Shown: positions 1 to 7,519 of the stretch, in pieces
How positions within the stretch are numbered: the first letter of the stretch is position 1
Layout of the letters: every line of letters starts with the position of its first letter
Assembly: GCA_048885185.1 (NCBI GenBank)
Contig: JBHLQC010000018.1
Location: 1-18,390, forward strand
Reading direction: 5' to 3'
Length of the DNA stretch: 18,390 nucleotides
DNA from: Hermodarchaeum sp048885185
Lineage (GTDB): Archaea > Asgardarchaeota > Hermodarchaeia > Hermodarchaeales > Hermodarchaeaceae
The notes under the pieces: generated by a model
What the model was told of the DNA's origin: nothing
Seen by the model: only the letters and a program-made list of their open reading frames with translations
Databases searched by the model: none
Program-made: the position numbers and the translations under genes

Positions 1-603
1 GCTGCAAACTTGATTCTAAAAGAGCGTCCACTATTCCTTCTTGCCATGGTAACCAGTGGACCTTACATTTTATGGTCAGCAAGTGGAGATATGGAAGAAG
101 TAACCCGCAAAGGAATCCAAGTCATAGATGAAACAGCATCTTTTGCTGTTCCTGCTACGGATTATATTATTGTCACGCCAGGCGGATCTCCGCAAGATGA
201 AAGTCTCTACAATGCGCAACGAGGATTAGAGCTTACTAAAAACGCGGTGAAGGACGAGGGAGAGATACTTCTCCTTGCTGAATGTCCTAAGGGCATTGCA
301 CCGACTCCCAAGGCCCGAGAGTTCTTCTATGATTACTTAATCAAACCAGTTCCAGAAATGATGACTGAAATTCAACATCATTATCGATTATATACACACA
401 AAAGCTGGAAATTCGGTGAGCTCATCCAGCGATTACGTCGTATTTGGTTATACACAGAGCTAGACCAAAAACAGGTTGAAACAGCACACCTTTCCTATAC
501 AACTGATCCACAGAGTACTGTGAATACGTGGATACAAAATGATGCTGATGCAACAATCCACATTTTTCATGACGCCAATAAGATCGCTGTTCATGCAAAG
601 TGA
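1..603 (+). CDS. LarA-like (nickel lactate racemase family) protein, C-terminal part, 5' end outside window
   Basis: The frame is open from base 1, so this is the last 200 residues of a longer protein and no start in the window is genuine. The stretch with GG-S-P-x-D-E-S-L-Y-N-A-x-R-G-L-E-L, then AVKDEGEILLLAEC and a following G-I-A and E-F-F, matches the C-terminal domain of the LarA/DUF2088 family, whose founding member is the nickel-pincer lactate racemase. The catalytic and cofactor-attachment residues of that family lie in the N-terminal domain, which is not here, so substrate and racemase activity cannot be judged; many archaeal members are of unknown specificity. It ends in TGA, and 130 bp separate it from the next gene on the same strand. 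Confidence 0.75.
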   Translation, partial: AANLILKERPLFLLAMVTSGPYILWSASGDMEEVTRKGIQVIDETASFAVPATDYIIVTPGGSPQDESLYNAQRGLELTKNAVKDEGEILLLAECPKGIAPTPKAREFFYDYLIKPVPEMMTEIQHHYRLYTHKSWKFGELIQRLRRIWLYTELDQKQVETAHLSYTTDPQSTVNTWIQNDADATIHIFHDANKIAVHAK

Positions 604-647
604 CACAATAGTTTTACCTGAGTTACAAAGTCCAAAGTATTTCTCGA

Positions 648-664
648 ATTAAGTCCGACTTAAT
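648..664. promoter_or_regulatory. 17-bp palindrome, possible operator
   Basis: ATTAAGTC-C-GACTTAAT is a perfect inverted repeat with 8-bp arms and a 1-nt centre. It ends 69 bp before the ATG of the CxxC/winged-helix gene at 734, inside the only intergenic space ahead of the 734-3113 gene group. Its size and symmetry fit a dimeric DNA-binding protein site; which protein is unknown. Confidence 0.45.
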
Positions 665-733
665 GTCAATAAGAAGCAAATGTTAAGAACGCATCCTGTG
701 CAATATACTCGGTAATAGTCTGGGAGCTCACCG

Positions 734-1213
734 ATGCCAGTCGTATATACGTATTGTGAAAAATGCAAAGCCTACATTGCGATTGATGTTCCACCTGACA
801 CCATTCAAAGACAAACTGTCTTTCCTTTTCCCTACTCGTACGTTCATGGTGAGCCCAACCATGTCATCACGATTTATCTAGACCAAGACCTCGTTGAACG
901 AGGTCATGAAGTGTCTGAAATCCATGCAGGCAACCAGGTAGAGGTTACCCAACCGCCTCCAAGTGGAACGACAGCCCCAGCTCCTCCCACATCAATGGTG
1001 GGCACAAAAAGTCGCCGAATCGTACCTCGAGTTATTGCTGACTTAGAAAAACAAAAACTCTCAATCACGGAGTTTCGGATGCTCAGCCTTTGCGACGGGC
1101 GAACAACACTCCAGGAAATTGCTGATAAGATGGGATTACAATTTTTCATCGCAATGCGAATGTTGTTAGACCTCCAAAAGCGTAAACTTGTAGATTTCGA
1201 AAAGCGATTTTAA
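734..1213 (+). CDS. Unrecognised CxxC protein with C-terminal winged-helix-like domain
   Basis: I do not recognise the family as a whole. The ATG is preceded by GGGAG at 722-726 with a 7-nt spacer. Residues 1-65 form an N-terminal domain with one CxxC pair (C8, C11), several aromatics and an FPFPYSYVHG segment, predicted mostly beta; a single CxxC is too few for a full zinc finger unless it dimerises or uses H39/H43. Residues about 70-95 are a Pro/Gly/Thr-rich linker. Residues about 97-159 are helical with a DGRTTLQEIADKMGL segment followed by a helix and K-K-L-V-D-F strand, which reads as a winged helix-turn-helix. It sits 66 bp upstream of the V4R/TRAPP-like gene on the same strand, so they may be co-expressed. 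A transcription or adaptor role is inference only. Confidence 0.7.
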   Translation: MPVVYTYCEKCKAYIAIDVPPDTIQRQTVFPFPYSYVHGEPNHVITIYLDQDLVERGHEVSEIHAGNQVEVTQPPPSGTTAPAPPTSMVGTKSRRIVPRVIADLEKQKLSITEFRMLSLCDGRTTLQEIADKMGLQFFIAMRMLLDLQKRKLVDFEKRF

Positions 1214-1279
1214 TCCGATTAACAGCGACGAAGAATTCTTAACCCCTTTGGAGAATGTACGAATGTAAGGTGACTAGCC

Positions 1280-1789
1280 ATGGGTGTCAAAGGTTGGATT
1301 GGTTGGCATTTTAAGATGGAAAAAACGTCACTGAATGCCTTTCAGGCATTGGTGGCTGCAGTAATAGATGATGTACTTGCACAAACTAAGGGTGACATAA
1401 ATCAGGCAAACGATAAGCTGTTTCGCCTTGGAATGGCGATGGCTGAAACATTACTATTCGAATACAGCGATACCATTGGTGAACACGCCACCACCTTTGA
1501 TGGTTTTCTTAACACATTCACCCTCGCTACACGCGTGATGCTTGGGAAAAAATTTGATGAAGCACATTATGACCAAGAGGAAAAGAAAATCGTCTATGCA
1601 TTTAATGAGTGTCCCATCTGTGAGAACATCCGGATGTCTGACGAGTTTCGCGGGCTGAAGTACTGTAACATTCTCAGCGGAGTCTTCCAGCACGTTCTAA
1701 CACTCCGCGGTTTCAATAGCGAGTGCGAGGAAGTTCAATGCAAAACTTGGGGCGCAGATTCCTGCATTTGGGAGCTCCGAGAAAAGTAA
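1280..1789 (+). CDS. V4R / TRAPP-fold (NO-signalling/Golgi-transport superfamily) protein
   Basis: 169 residues, with AAGGTG seven bases before the ATG. The N-terminal half is helical (AFQALVAAVIDDVLAQ, then a long helix around residues 45-62). The C-terminal half carries the cysteine pattern of V4R (4-vinyl-reductase) domains: C111-P-x-C114, C129 followed by an L-S-G-V-F helix, then C149, C154 and W-G-A-D-S-C162. V4R domains share a fold with the eukaryotic TRAPP subunit Bet3, and in bacteria and archaea they bind small ligands or a metal through these cysteines. The gene is followed by the HMG-CoA reductase gene about 40 bp downstream, so an operon is likely. Whether it is a sensor or a TRAPP-like trafficking protein cannot be told; retention of the cysteines favours ligand or metal binding. 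Confidence 0.8.
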   Translation: MGVKGWIGWHFKMEKTSLNAFQALVAAVIDDVLAQTKGDINQANDKLFRLGMAMAETLLFEYSDTIGEHATTFDGFLNTFTLATRVMLGKKFDEAHYDQEEKKIVYAFNECPICENIRMSDEFRGLKYCNILSGVFQHVLTLRGFNSECEEVQCKTWGADSCIWELREK

Positions 1790-1829
1790 AGAAAGTTTGA
1801 TAAGCTCACCCATGCAGGAACACGGTGAG

Positions 1830-3113
1830 ATGAACACCGTGTCTAACAAAACTTCAGCGATTAGAGGACTTTATCGTCTCTCAATTGAGGAACGGCAGAA
1901 AAAACTTCAGGAATTTGCTGATTTAACAGAAGACGATTTGTTGGTCTTAGAAGCGTTTGGATCGTTAGATGCTTCAACCGCTGATAGAATGATCGAAAAC
2001 GTTGTGGGTACTTTCCCCTTTCCTCTTGGAATCGCAACGAATTTTCAGATAAATGGCCGAGATTTTCTTGTTCCTATGGCTTTGGAAGAACCCTCCGTGG
2101 TTGCTGCTGCTTCTAATGCTGCTCGGATGGCACGCCAAACAGGAGGTTTTTCGGCAAGTACAACGGACCCGGTTATGATTGGACAAATTCAAGTCGCGGA
2201 TATACCACAATTGGATAAAGCAGAAAAGAGCATATTAAAGCAAAAAGAAAATCTAATCAAGGTAGCAAATGCTCAAGATCCTGTGCTAGTGAAGTTTGGT
2301 GGGGGAGCACGAGACTTACAGGTGCGACGACTAGACACAATTATGGGACCTATGCTTGTGGTTCATATTTTCGTCGATGCTCGTGATGCAATGGGAGCTA
2401 ATGCTGTGAATACCATGTGTGAAGCACTTGCTCCACTCTTAGAAGACCTAACGAAAGGAAAAGTTTACCTAAGGATTCTTTCTAATCTCGCAGAGCATCG
2501 GCTGGCCAGGGCTACTGCAACATTTCCTGCAAAAGAACTTGGCGGTTCAAAGGCTGTTGAGGGAATACTGAAAGCCTATGCTTTTGCACAGGCTGATCCT
2601 TACAGGTGCGCCACACATAACAAAGGCATCATGAATGGAGTGGATGCTGTCCTACTCGCTACAGGACAAGATTTTCGTGCCGTTGAAGCGGGTGCCCATA
2701 CATATGCCGCAACACGAGAGGGAGGATATCAATCGCTAACTCGATACGAGAAGACACCTTCAGGCGATTTACAGGGGAGTATAGAGCTACCGTTGGCTGT
2801 AGGTCTTGTCGGAGGAGCAACACGGACTCATCCTGTGGCGCGCTTATGTGTGAAAATTCTTAATGTGAAAACAGCAAATGAATTGGCTGAAATCATAGCG
2901 AGTGTTGGTCTAGCCCAAAATCTTGCCGCACTACGAGCGCTAAGTCAAGAGGGAATTCAAACTGGTCACATGAAATTACATTCTCGCAATGTTGCAATAG
3001 CCGCTGGAGCCATAGGAGATGAAGTGGATACTGTCGCACAGAAAATGATTGCCGAAAAAGGCGTTCGTTTTGACCGAGCTCAAGAAATCTTAGCTGAACT
3101 CAGAAAAAATTGA
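1830..3113 (+). CDS. mvaA: Hydroxymethylglutaryl-CoA reductase, class II type
   Basis: Makes (or degrades) mevalonate: HMG-CoA plus reduced nicotinamide cofactor to mevalonate, the committed step towards archaeal isoprenoid lipids. From ATG 1830 the protein is 427 residues, about the length of the Pseudomonas mevalonii class II enzyme, and aligns with it from the N-terminus on. Catalytic residues are present: E87 (EEPSVVAAAS), K265 (HNKGI), D281 (GQDFRAVEAGA) and H380 (GHMKLHSRN). The cofactor loop DAMGAN is intact, and an Asp (D150) occupies the position that favours NADH in the Pseudomonas enzyme, so NADH use is a fair guess. In-frame TTG 1797 and ATG 1812 are alternative starts; none has a clear ribosome site, and I chose 1830 by similarity. 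It follows the V4R gene closely. Class II is mostly bacterial, so transfer is possible. Confidence 0.93.
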   Translation: MNTVSNKTSAIRGLYRLSIEERQKKLQEFADLTEDDLLVLEAFGSLDASTADRMIENVVGTFPFPLGIATNFQINGRDFLVPMALEEPSVVAAASNAARMARQTGGFSASTTDPVMIGQIQVADIPQLDKAEKSILKQKENLIKVANAQDPVLVKFGGGARDLQVRRLDTIMGPMLVVHIFVDARDAMGANAVNTMCEALAPLLEDLTKGKVYLRILSNLAEHRLARATATFPAKELGGSKAVEGILKAYAFAQADPYRCATHNKGIMNGVDAVLLATGQDFRAVEAGAHTYAATREGGYQSLTRYEKTPSGDLQGSIELPLAVGLVGGATRTHPVARLCVKILNVKTANELAEIIASVGLAQNLAALRALSQEGIQTGHMKLHSRNVAIAAGAIGDEVDTVAQKMIAEKGVRFDRAQEILAELRKN

Positions 3114-3166
3114 ACCTCACACGACAAGGTAATATAACCCCTTAATCCTCATATGTAATGAGTAAA

Positions 3167-3177
3167 CGCGATTCGCG
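3167..3177. repeat. 11-bp perfect palindrome in intergenic space
   Basis: CGCGA-T-TCGCG lies between the HMG-CoA reductase stop and gelsolin-like gene 1, 45 bp before the latter's ATG. A TATA-like AATATAAC at 3131-3138 lies upstream, placing the palindrome near the predicted transcription start, where a repressor would bind. It could equally be chance or a short hairpin. Confidence 0.3.
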
Positions 3178-3221
3178 GCTACAAAAAAGCGATACTGATT
3201 CTAGCGGTGGAACGAACTAAG

Positions 3222-4142
3222 ATGAAACAATATGTAGGAATGATAGAAGTCCTTGGTGAGGGGGGAGAATTACAACCCTTACATTGGAATCCCAACCACC
3301 TTCTAGATGGACGAGCAATCCTCGTTGTCGATGAACCAGAAGCTATTGTCTGGGTATGGCTTGGCCAAGGAACCTCGATGTTACAACGGACAACAGCAAC
3401 TCGCCAAGCACGATTTATAATGAAGAATGGCATTCATGTCGAAGAAACTCATTTTGGAACAAAATGCACTAACTTCATTGAAATCCCAGGAGATCTAAAT
3501 AGTTCAAAAGCATCGCTTTTGAAAAAACTTCTCGAATCTAATCCAAAAACGTCAGATTACCTTGTTGTCGTCGAAGAAGAACAAGCGATTTCAACTTTTG
3601 ATGACTTGATTCAGGACCGCGTCGAGGTCTTCGAACAGACCATTGTTCCTGGGCCAACACTCCAAAAAACTCCTACTCGTCGGCGAATTCTCACTTACGA
3701 AGAACAACTTGCAACTAAAGTTCTCTTTGCAGTAGCCGATTGCTATGGACAAGCCAACATGACACCAATTGGCCCTAGCGAGTTTCAGGTGTCAGTTCTT
3801 CGCCTTCAATTGCGATTTATCTGTCAAGGGGATGCAATTCTCTTTACCGAAATTCATGCAACCGCACCAGAAGATCTTGAAGCCTTTACCCGATGTTTTG
3901 GCCAGCCTCCTCAGCTTACAGCTGATGGACACCAGACCGTGGGAACAGGAATTCCTACTGCTTCACCAGAAACCGGGGAGGAAACTGAGCAGGAATCAGT
4001 TTTTAACTCGATGCGGGAACAACTTTCTCAACTGACGACAGAACCCACATCTGAAGAAAATGTTGAAGAAGCCGCTGAACCCGAACCAGAAGACAAAGGG
4101 GAAGGAAAGGGCGGTTCTACAGATTTTGAACTGTTCAGCTAA
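3222..4142 (+). CDS. Gelsolin-like domain protein, paralogue 1
   Basis: From ATG 3222 (306 residues; GGTGG at 3206-3210 is a suitable ribosome site, and the N-terminus then matches the two paralogues). An upstream in-frame GTG at 3207 is possible. Residues about 1-90 resemble a single gelsolin domain: a strand, then R-A-I-L-V-V-D-E, IVWVWLGQG (43-50), an R-T-T-A-T-R-Q-A helix and a final strand TNFIEIPG. Gelsolin domains bind actin and often calcium; here only one copy is present. Residues 90-150 are a mixed linker, 158-228 a helix-strand-strand-helix domain, and from about 250 a low-complexity acidic tail ending at DFELFS. Paralogues lie at 6563-7294 and 7517-8290. The gene precedes the beta-CASP RNase by 42 bp. 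Binding partner unknown; an actin-related role is inference from the fold and host. Confidence 0.7.
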   Translation: MKQYVGMIEVLGEGGELQPLHWNPNHLLDGRAILVVDEPEAIVWVWLGQGTSMLQRTTATRQARFIMKNGIHVEETHFGTKCTNFIEIPGDLNSSKASLLKKLLESNPKTSDYLVVVEEEQAISTFDDLIQDRVEVFEQTIVPGPTLQKTPTRRRILTYEEQLATKVLFAVADCYGQANMTPIGPSEFQVSVLRLQLRFICQGDAILFTEIHATAPEDLEAFTRCFGQPPQLTADGHQTVGTGIPTASPETGEETEQESVFNSMREQLSQLTTEPTSEENVEEAAEPEPEDKGEGKGGSTDFELFS

Positions 4143-4184
4143 GCCATCCGCTAGTCTCTAATCAAACCGGAGAACTCTTTGTAG

Positions 4185-5603
4185 GTGTTACAAGAGTTGG
4201 AACTGACTATTCATGGCGCAGGTCAAACCGTTACCGGAAGCATGTTCCAAATTCAAACAAAAACCACCTCGTTTCTTATTGATTGTGGTCTTTTTCAAGG
4301 AAATCCTGCAGAACAAGCTCAGCGGAATCGAACCTTCTCCTTTGACCCATCCACAATTGATTATGTTATTCTAAGTCATGCTCATCTTGACCATTGTGGA
4401 CGACTCCCTTTACTTGTCCGGGCGGGTTTTCGTGGTCCAATATATGCCAACCATGCGACAACTGATCTATGCAATCTCCTCCTTAGAGATGTAGCTGAAT
4501 CAGAGGAAGAAGACGCAACAAGGGCGCGATCACGCCAAAGAACCACAAAAAGCGATCATATCTTTGATCCAGAACCCCTCTTCTCTGTAAAGGATGCAGA
4601 ACAAACAATCCAACAATTTCGAAAAGTCAAATATAACTCAAAACAAACGCTTCATGGAAATGTCACTCTCCGATTTCGAGACGCAGGTCATATTCTGGGT
4701 TCGTCAATTGTAGAAACCTGGGTTGAAGAGGGAGGGAAAGTCGTTCATATAGTTGACACGGGAGATATCGGAAGAAAGAACACTCCCCTTATCCGCGACC
4801 CCGATTATCCATCTGCAGCCACTTATCTGCTCTGCGAATCAACCTATGCCAATCGCACACACGAACCCCTATCAAAAACAATCAAACGCTTTGAACAAGT
4901 CATTATCAAATCAAAGCGACATCGGAGTCACATCCTAGTTCCTGCCTTTGCAATTGGTCGGACACAGGCACTAATCTATGCCCTGAATTACCTTGTAGAA
5001 AATTCACTGGTACCTATAATTCCCGTGGCCATTGATTCTCCACTTGCCATTAAAGCGACCGAGATTTTCAAACGACATAAGGAGTGCTTCGATGAAGAAA
5101 CATGGAACCTTATTAAATCCGGTGATGCTCCTTTGGATTTCAAAGGTCTTCAATATATTGAGTCCCATGAAGACAGTGACCGATTAAGCCAACAAAGTGG
5201 ACCCATACTGATTGTAGCAGGTTCGGGAATGATGAATGGAGGAAGAATTCTCCGCCACCTTTATCGACGGATTGAGGATCAAAAAACGCACTTAATGATT
5301 ATTGGATTTCAGGCACCAGGAACGTTGGGCCATCGTATTATCCAAGGAGCACGCAATGTGACTCTTTATGGGAGAAAAAGACGAGTTCGTGCACGAATAG
5401 AACAATTGTACGGGTTCAGTGCTCATGCGGATAAACCGGAACTCAAGAGTTTTCTTACTTCACTCCGTGAGAATAGACCCAAACACGTCTTTTGTGTCCA
5501 TGGAAACTCTAAAGCATGCCAAGGACTCACTCGATTGGTCAAAAAGCATTTACGGTGCTTAGCCACGGCTCCCGAGATTGGTCAACGGTTTGTACTAGCC
5601 TAG
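4185..5603 (+). CDS. Metallo-beta-lactamase / beta-CASP RNase (CPSF-like)
   Basis: 472 residues, GTG start with GGAG about 12 bases upstream. Metal-binding motifs of the lactamase half are intact: D33 (FLIDCGLF), H65-x-H67-x-D69-H70, H169 (DAGHILGS) and D194 (DTGDIG). The inserted beta-CASP half has E218 (CEST), FAIGRTQ, GSGMMNGGR and H414 (FSAHAD), and the C-terminal VHGN follows. This layout without N-terminal KH domains is that of short archaeal/bacterial RNA-processing nucleases related to CPSF-73/Ysh1, such as the aCPSF2 group and the Thermus protein TTHA0252, with endo- and/or 5'-3' exoribonuclease activity. It acts in the cytoplasm on RNA 3' or 5' ends. The gene probably shares a transcript with gelsolin-like gene 1, without obvious functional link. 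It converges on the orphan gene at 5625. Confidence 0.92.
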   Translation: MLQELELTIHGAGQTVTGSMFQIQTKTTSFLIDCGLFQGNPAEQAQRNRTFSFDPSTIDYVILSHAHLDHCGRLPLLVRAGFRGPIYANHATTDLCNLLLRDVAESEEEDATRARSRQRTTKSDHIFDPEPLFSVKDAEQTIQQFRKVKYNSKQTLHGNVTLRFRDAGHILGSSIVETWVEEGGKVVHIVDTGDIGRKNTPLIRDPDYPSAATYLLCESTYANRTHEPLSKTIKRFEQVIIKSKRHRSHILVPAFAIGRTQALIYALNYLVENSLVPIIPVAIDSPLAIKATEIFKRHKECFDEETWNLIKSGDAPLDFKGLQYIESHEDSDRLSQQSGPILIVAGSGMMNGGRILRHLYRRIEDQKTHLMIIGFQAPGTLGHRIIQGARNVTLYGRKRRVRARIEQLYGFSAHADKPELKSFLTSLRENRPKHVFCVHGNSKACQGLTRLVKKHLRCLATAPEIGQRFVLA

Positions 5604-5624
5604 TGCTAGACAGAGAAGTTAATT

Positions 5625-5867
5625 TTAGGCATGGGCAGAAACTTTCTCTACCCGAAGCCATGGATTTTGACGAGTAAATTCGAAAAGCGAATTTGTGAAC
5701 CGTTCAAGATCCTCGAGTTCAATAACGAAGTTGTACCGTCCATCGCCAAGGGGTAATTTACTGAGGATACGCCCGTGTTGATTCAATAACAGGTTCACGT
5801 GTCCATTTTGCGTGGCATGTTCCTCTCGAGTTCGCCCGCTATAAGAAAGCGAAATATTTGCTTTCAT
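5625..5867 (-). CDS. Small protein of unknown function (80 aa)
   Basis: Not recognised. The gene looks real: GAGGT at 5874-5878 sits six bases before the ATG, and a TTTAAG TATA-like element at 5911-5916 would place the transcript start about 20 bp before the start codon. The protein is soluble and reads as two or three N-terminal strands (KANISLSY, HVNLLLNQHGRILSKLPLG, RYNFVIELE), then a helix (DLERFTNSLFEFTRQN), then a short strand. That compact beta-alpha layout resembles small ligand or subunit folds, and loosely the C-terminal modules of the nearby gelsolin-like proteins, but similarity is too weak to claim homology. It is the last gene of the minus-strand series starting at the M24 peptidase. 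Confidence 0.65.
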   Translation of the reverse strand: MKANISLSYSGRTREEHATQNGHVNLLLNQHGRILSKLPLGDGRYNFVIELEDLERFTNSLFEFTRQNPWLRVEKVSAHA

Positions 5868-5968
5868 AGTGTAACCTCACCTGTGCATGCTTCTTTGGAA
5901 ACTGAGCCGACTTAAACCTTTCCGAAATGGTCTATGACGATTCAAAAGAAAAACTAACACAAAGAAAA

Positions 5969-6535
5969 CTAGTGGTCCATTGAACTCGGCGCGCGAAAAT
6001 GGTAGGCAACTAGATCGTAAGCAATATCAAAGCCCCAGAATCCAATGGTGTGGATAAATGTAAGAAGCCCGAAAACGGGAAGGATAAGAACTAGGATTTT
6101 TACAAGTGGCCGATGTGTCAACATCCATTGGAGCGCGGGTTGAGTTAGCTTTTGGGCAACAGAATGTATAACCTCGTCTAATATCACAGCTGTGATGAGA
6201 GCGAAGAGAGTCGGAAGTAAAAATAAGAATACACTATAGATTTGGAATAAGGCAAAGTAGAGACTAATTACAGCAATAATTGTGAAGTAAATATTGTCGA
6301 CCTTCCGTGCTCCGAGTAATCCAAACGCCAATGCAAGAGCGAGAACAGCTGTGTAAAAATCAAGGATAACCCAGATGTTGATGATTATTATTAGACTAAT
6401 TGACAGGAACCAAATGAGGAGCTTACGCTGGCGGGATTGGGTAATTTCATCAGTGAGGTGGTCAAGAAGCTTTATCCCTCCGCCAATAAAACCATAGGAC
6501 AGTATCAGTGCCATAGGGAAAAGAAGGAAGAGCAT
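5969..6535 (-). CDS. Multi-pass membrane protein, unknown function
   Basis: 188 residues with about five or six hydrophobic segments: 1-20, 40-60, 62-76 (shorter), 84-105, 107-123 and 146-165. No signal-peptide cleavage site is evident. Two acidic motifs recur near the ends of segments: GGGIKLLDHLTDE (residues about 18-30) and V-I-L-D-E-V-I-H, which suggests an internal repeat of a D-E motif and possibly ion or headgroup binding. The first motif resembles a family of uncharacterised archaeal membrane proteins, but I cannot name it. The ATG lies 27 bp after the stop of gelsolin-like gene 2 on the same strand, with AGGT upstream, so the two are very probably co-transcribed. That pairing suggests, without proving, that this protein anchors or works with the gelsolin-like partner at the membrane. 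Confidence 0.7.
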   Translation of the reverse strand: MLFLLFPMALILSYGFIGGGIKLLDHLTDEITQSRQRKLLIWFLSISLIIIINIWVILDFYTAVLALALAFGLLGARKVDNIYFTIIAVISLYFALFQIYSVFLFLLPTLFALITAVILDEVIHSVAQKLTQPALQWMLTHRPLVKILVLILPVFGLLTFIHTIGFWGFDIAYDLVAYHFRAPSSMDH

Positions 6536-6562
6536 TCCGATTGACCTGCGATCACTCGTGAA

Positions 6563-7294
6563 TTAGCCTGCAAGGTTTTTCAGTTCAAGGGCTACCAAAT
6601 CTTTTAGTTCCTTGGGGGTTTTTGAATCCCATTTGAAGGTGAGTTTGCCCTTGCTACGTTTCATTTTGTGCTGCAATCCGTCAATCGCTTCAATAATAAC
6701 TTCTTCAGTATCACCTGAACTCTTGAATTCAATGTGAACCTGTTGGTGAACACGAATAATTGCCATTAGTGCAGCTTCTAGGTCAAGCTTCGTTGCTTTT
6801 TTGGAGGGCGCTTTAGGTGCAGGTTGCACAGGCTTTGGAACCTCAACGGGAGGAGATTCAGCTTGCGTTGGAGCACTAGTGACAACTGGAGCACCTGAAG
6901 GAACTGCACCTTGAAGTGTTCCAATTATGAGCGTTCCTTTGGGGTTAGCAACTGTTTGGATTTCCATCGGAGAATCAAGTAGAGCAATTAACGTGTTATA
7001 GTTATTCGCAGTTGTGGCGTCCTCCAACCCATCCTGATCGATAGTTACCAGAGAAAATCCTCGACCAAGGACTTCATCGCCGATACGTTGACCCTCAATA
7101 CTCATCTGTTCTGCTTTGCCTTTAGCGGTTCGCCGTTTATCATATTGGACACCGCTGCCCATCCAGAACCAAAGTGCCTGGTTTGATTCATCGACTACAA
7201 CTACGCACACGTCACCACGTAATTTTTTCGGACCCGGTCGTATTGAGCGAACAAAACCTAAGCCACCAACTTCCAACATTACCAGTCGAGTCAC
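6563..7294 (-). CDS. Gelsolin-like domain protein, paralogue 2
   Basis: 243 residues from GTG 7294; a GAGGTG ribosome site eight bases upstream supports this start over the nearby out-of-frame ATG. The N-terminal 90 residues match paralogues 1 and 3: VVVVDE, ALWFWMGSG (40-48), D-K-R-R-T-A-K-G-K-A, then G-x-R-I-G and G-R-G-F-S-L-V-T-I. Residues about 130-165 are a Pro/Ala/Val-rich linker, predicted disordered. Residues 168-242 are helix (LDLEAALMAIIRVHQQ), two or three strands (VHIEF, EVIIEAIDG, KLTFKWD), then helix (PKELKDLVALELKNL). The basic strand HKMKRSKGK in this module could contact acidic partners. It is followed 27 bp later by the membrane-protein gene. The fold call rests on motif reading; calcium and actin binding are not established. 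Confidence 0.7.
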   Translation of the reverse strand: MTRLVMLEVGGLGFVRSIRPGPKKLRGDVCVVVVDESNQALWFWMGSGVQYDKRRTAKGKAEQMSIEGQRIGDEVLGRGFSLVTIDQDGLEDATTANNYNTLIALLDSPMEIQTVANPKGTLIIGTLQGAVPSGAPVVTSAPTQAESPPVEVPKPVQPAPKAPSKKATKLDLEAALMAIIRVHQQVHIEFKSSGDTEEVIIEAIDGLQHKMKRSKGKLTFKWDSKTPKELKDLVALELKNLAG

Positions 7295-7392
7295 GCATAT
7301 TGCACCTCATTAAAACCCAGCAACTTAGATTATGAACCTAAGCCGGCTGTATGTGGCATCAATATTTTCGCAATATTCTCGCGGCTACACAG

Positions 7393-7407
7393 CGCAATCT
7401 CATTGCG
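7393..7407. promoter_or_regulatory. 15-bp interrupted palindrome upstream of gelsolin-like gene 2
   Basis: CGCAAT-CTC-ATTGCG is a perfect 6-bp inverted repeat with a 3-nt centre, in the 222-bp gap between paralogues 3 and 2. It lies about 100 bp before the GTG at 7294, close to where a transcript from the AT-rich TATA-like stretch near 7434-7444 would start. Possible operator. Confidence 0.3.
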
Positions 7408-7494
7408 AGGTCCAGTTTAGGGTTGGTTTCAATCTTTTATTAAGTTGACTCTACACCTGATAAGGTTGGAGGTTCCCATACAATTCCTGCAATT

Positions 7495-7519
7495 TAATTC
7501 CTAAAATTATTGGGAATTA
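7495..7519 (-). terminator. Hairpin over the stop codon of gelsolin-like gene 3
   Basis: TAATTCC and GGAATTA form a 7-bp stem around an 11-nt AT-rich loop, and the TAA stop of the gene at 7517-8290 lies in one arm. Position fits a 3' end element of the minus-strand transcript, but no strong U-run follows, so termination is uncertain. Confidence 0.3.

Noticed and set aside
10..603. TTG at base 10 as a true start of the first gene
   Set aside because: The frame is open to base 1 and the protein begins in the middle of a LarA-like domain, so the gene is simply cut by the window edge.
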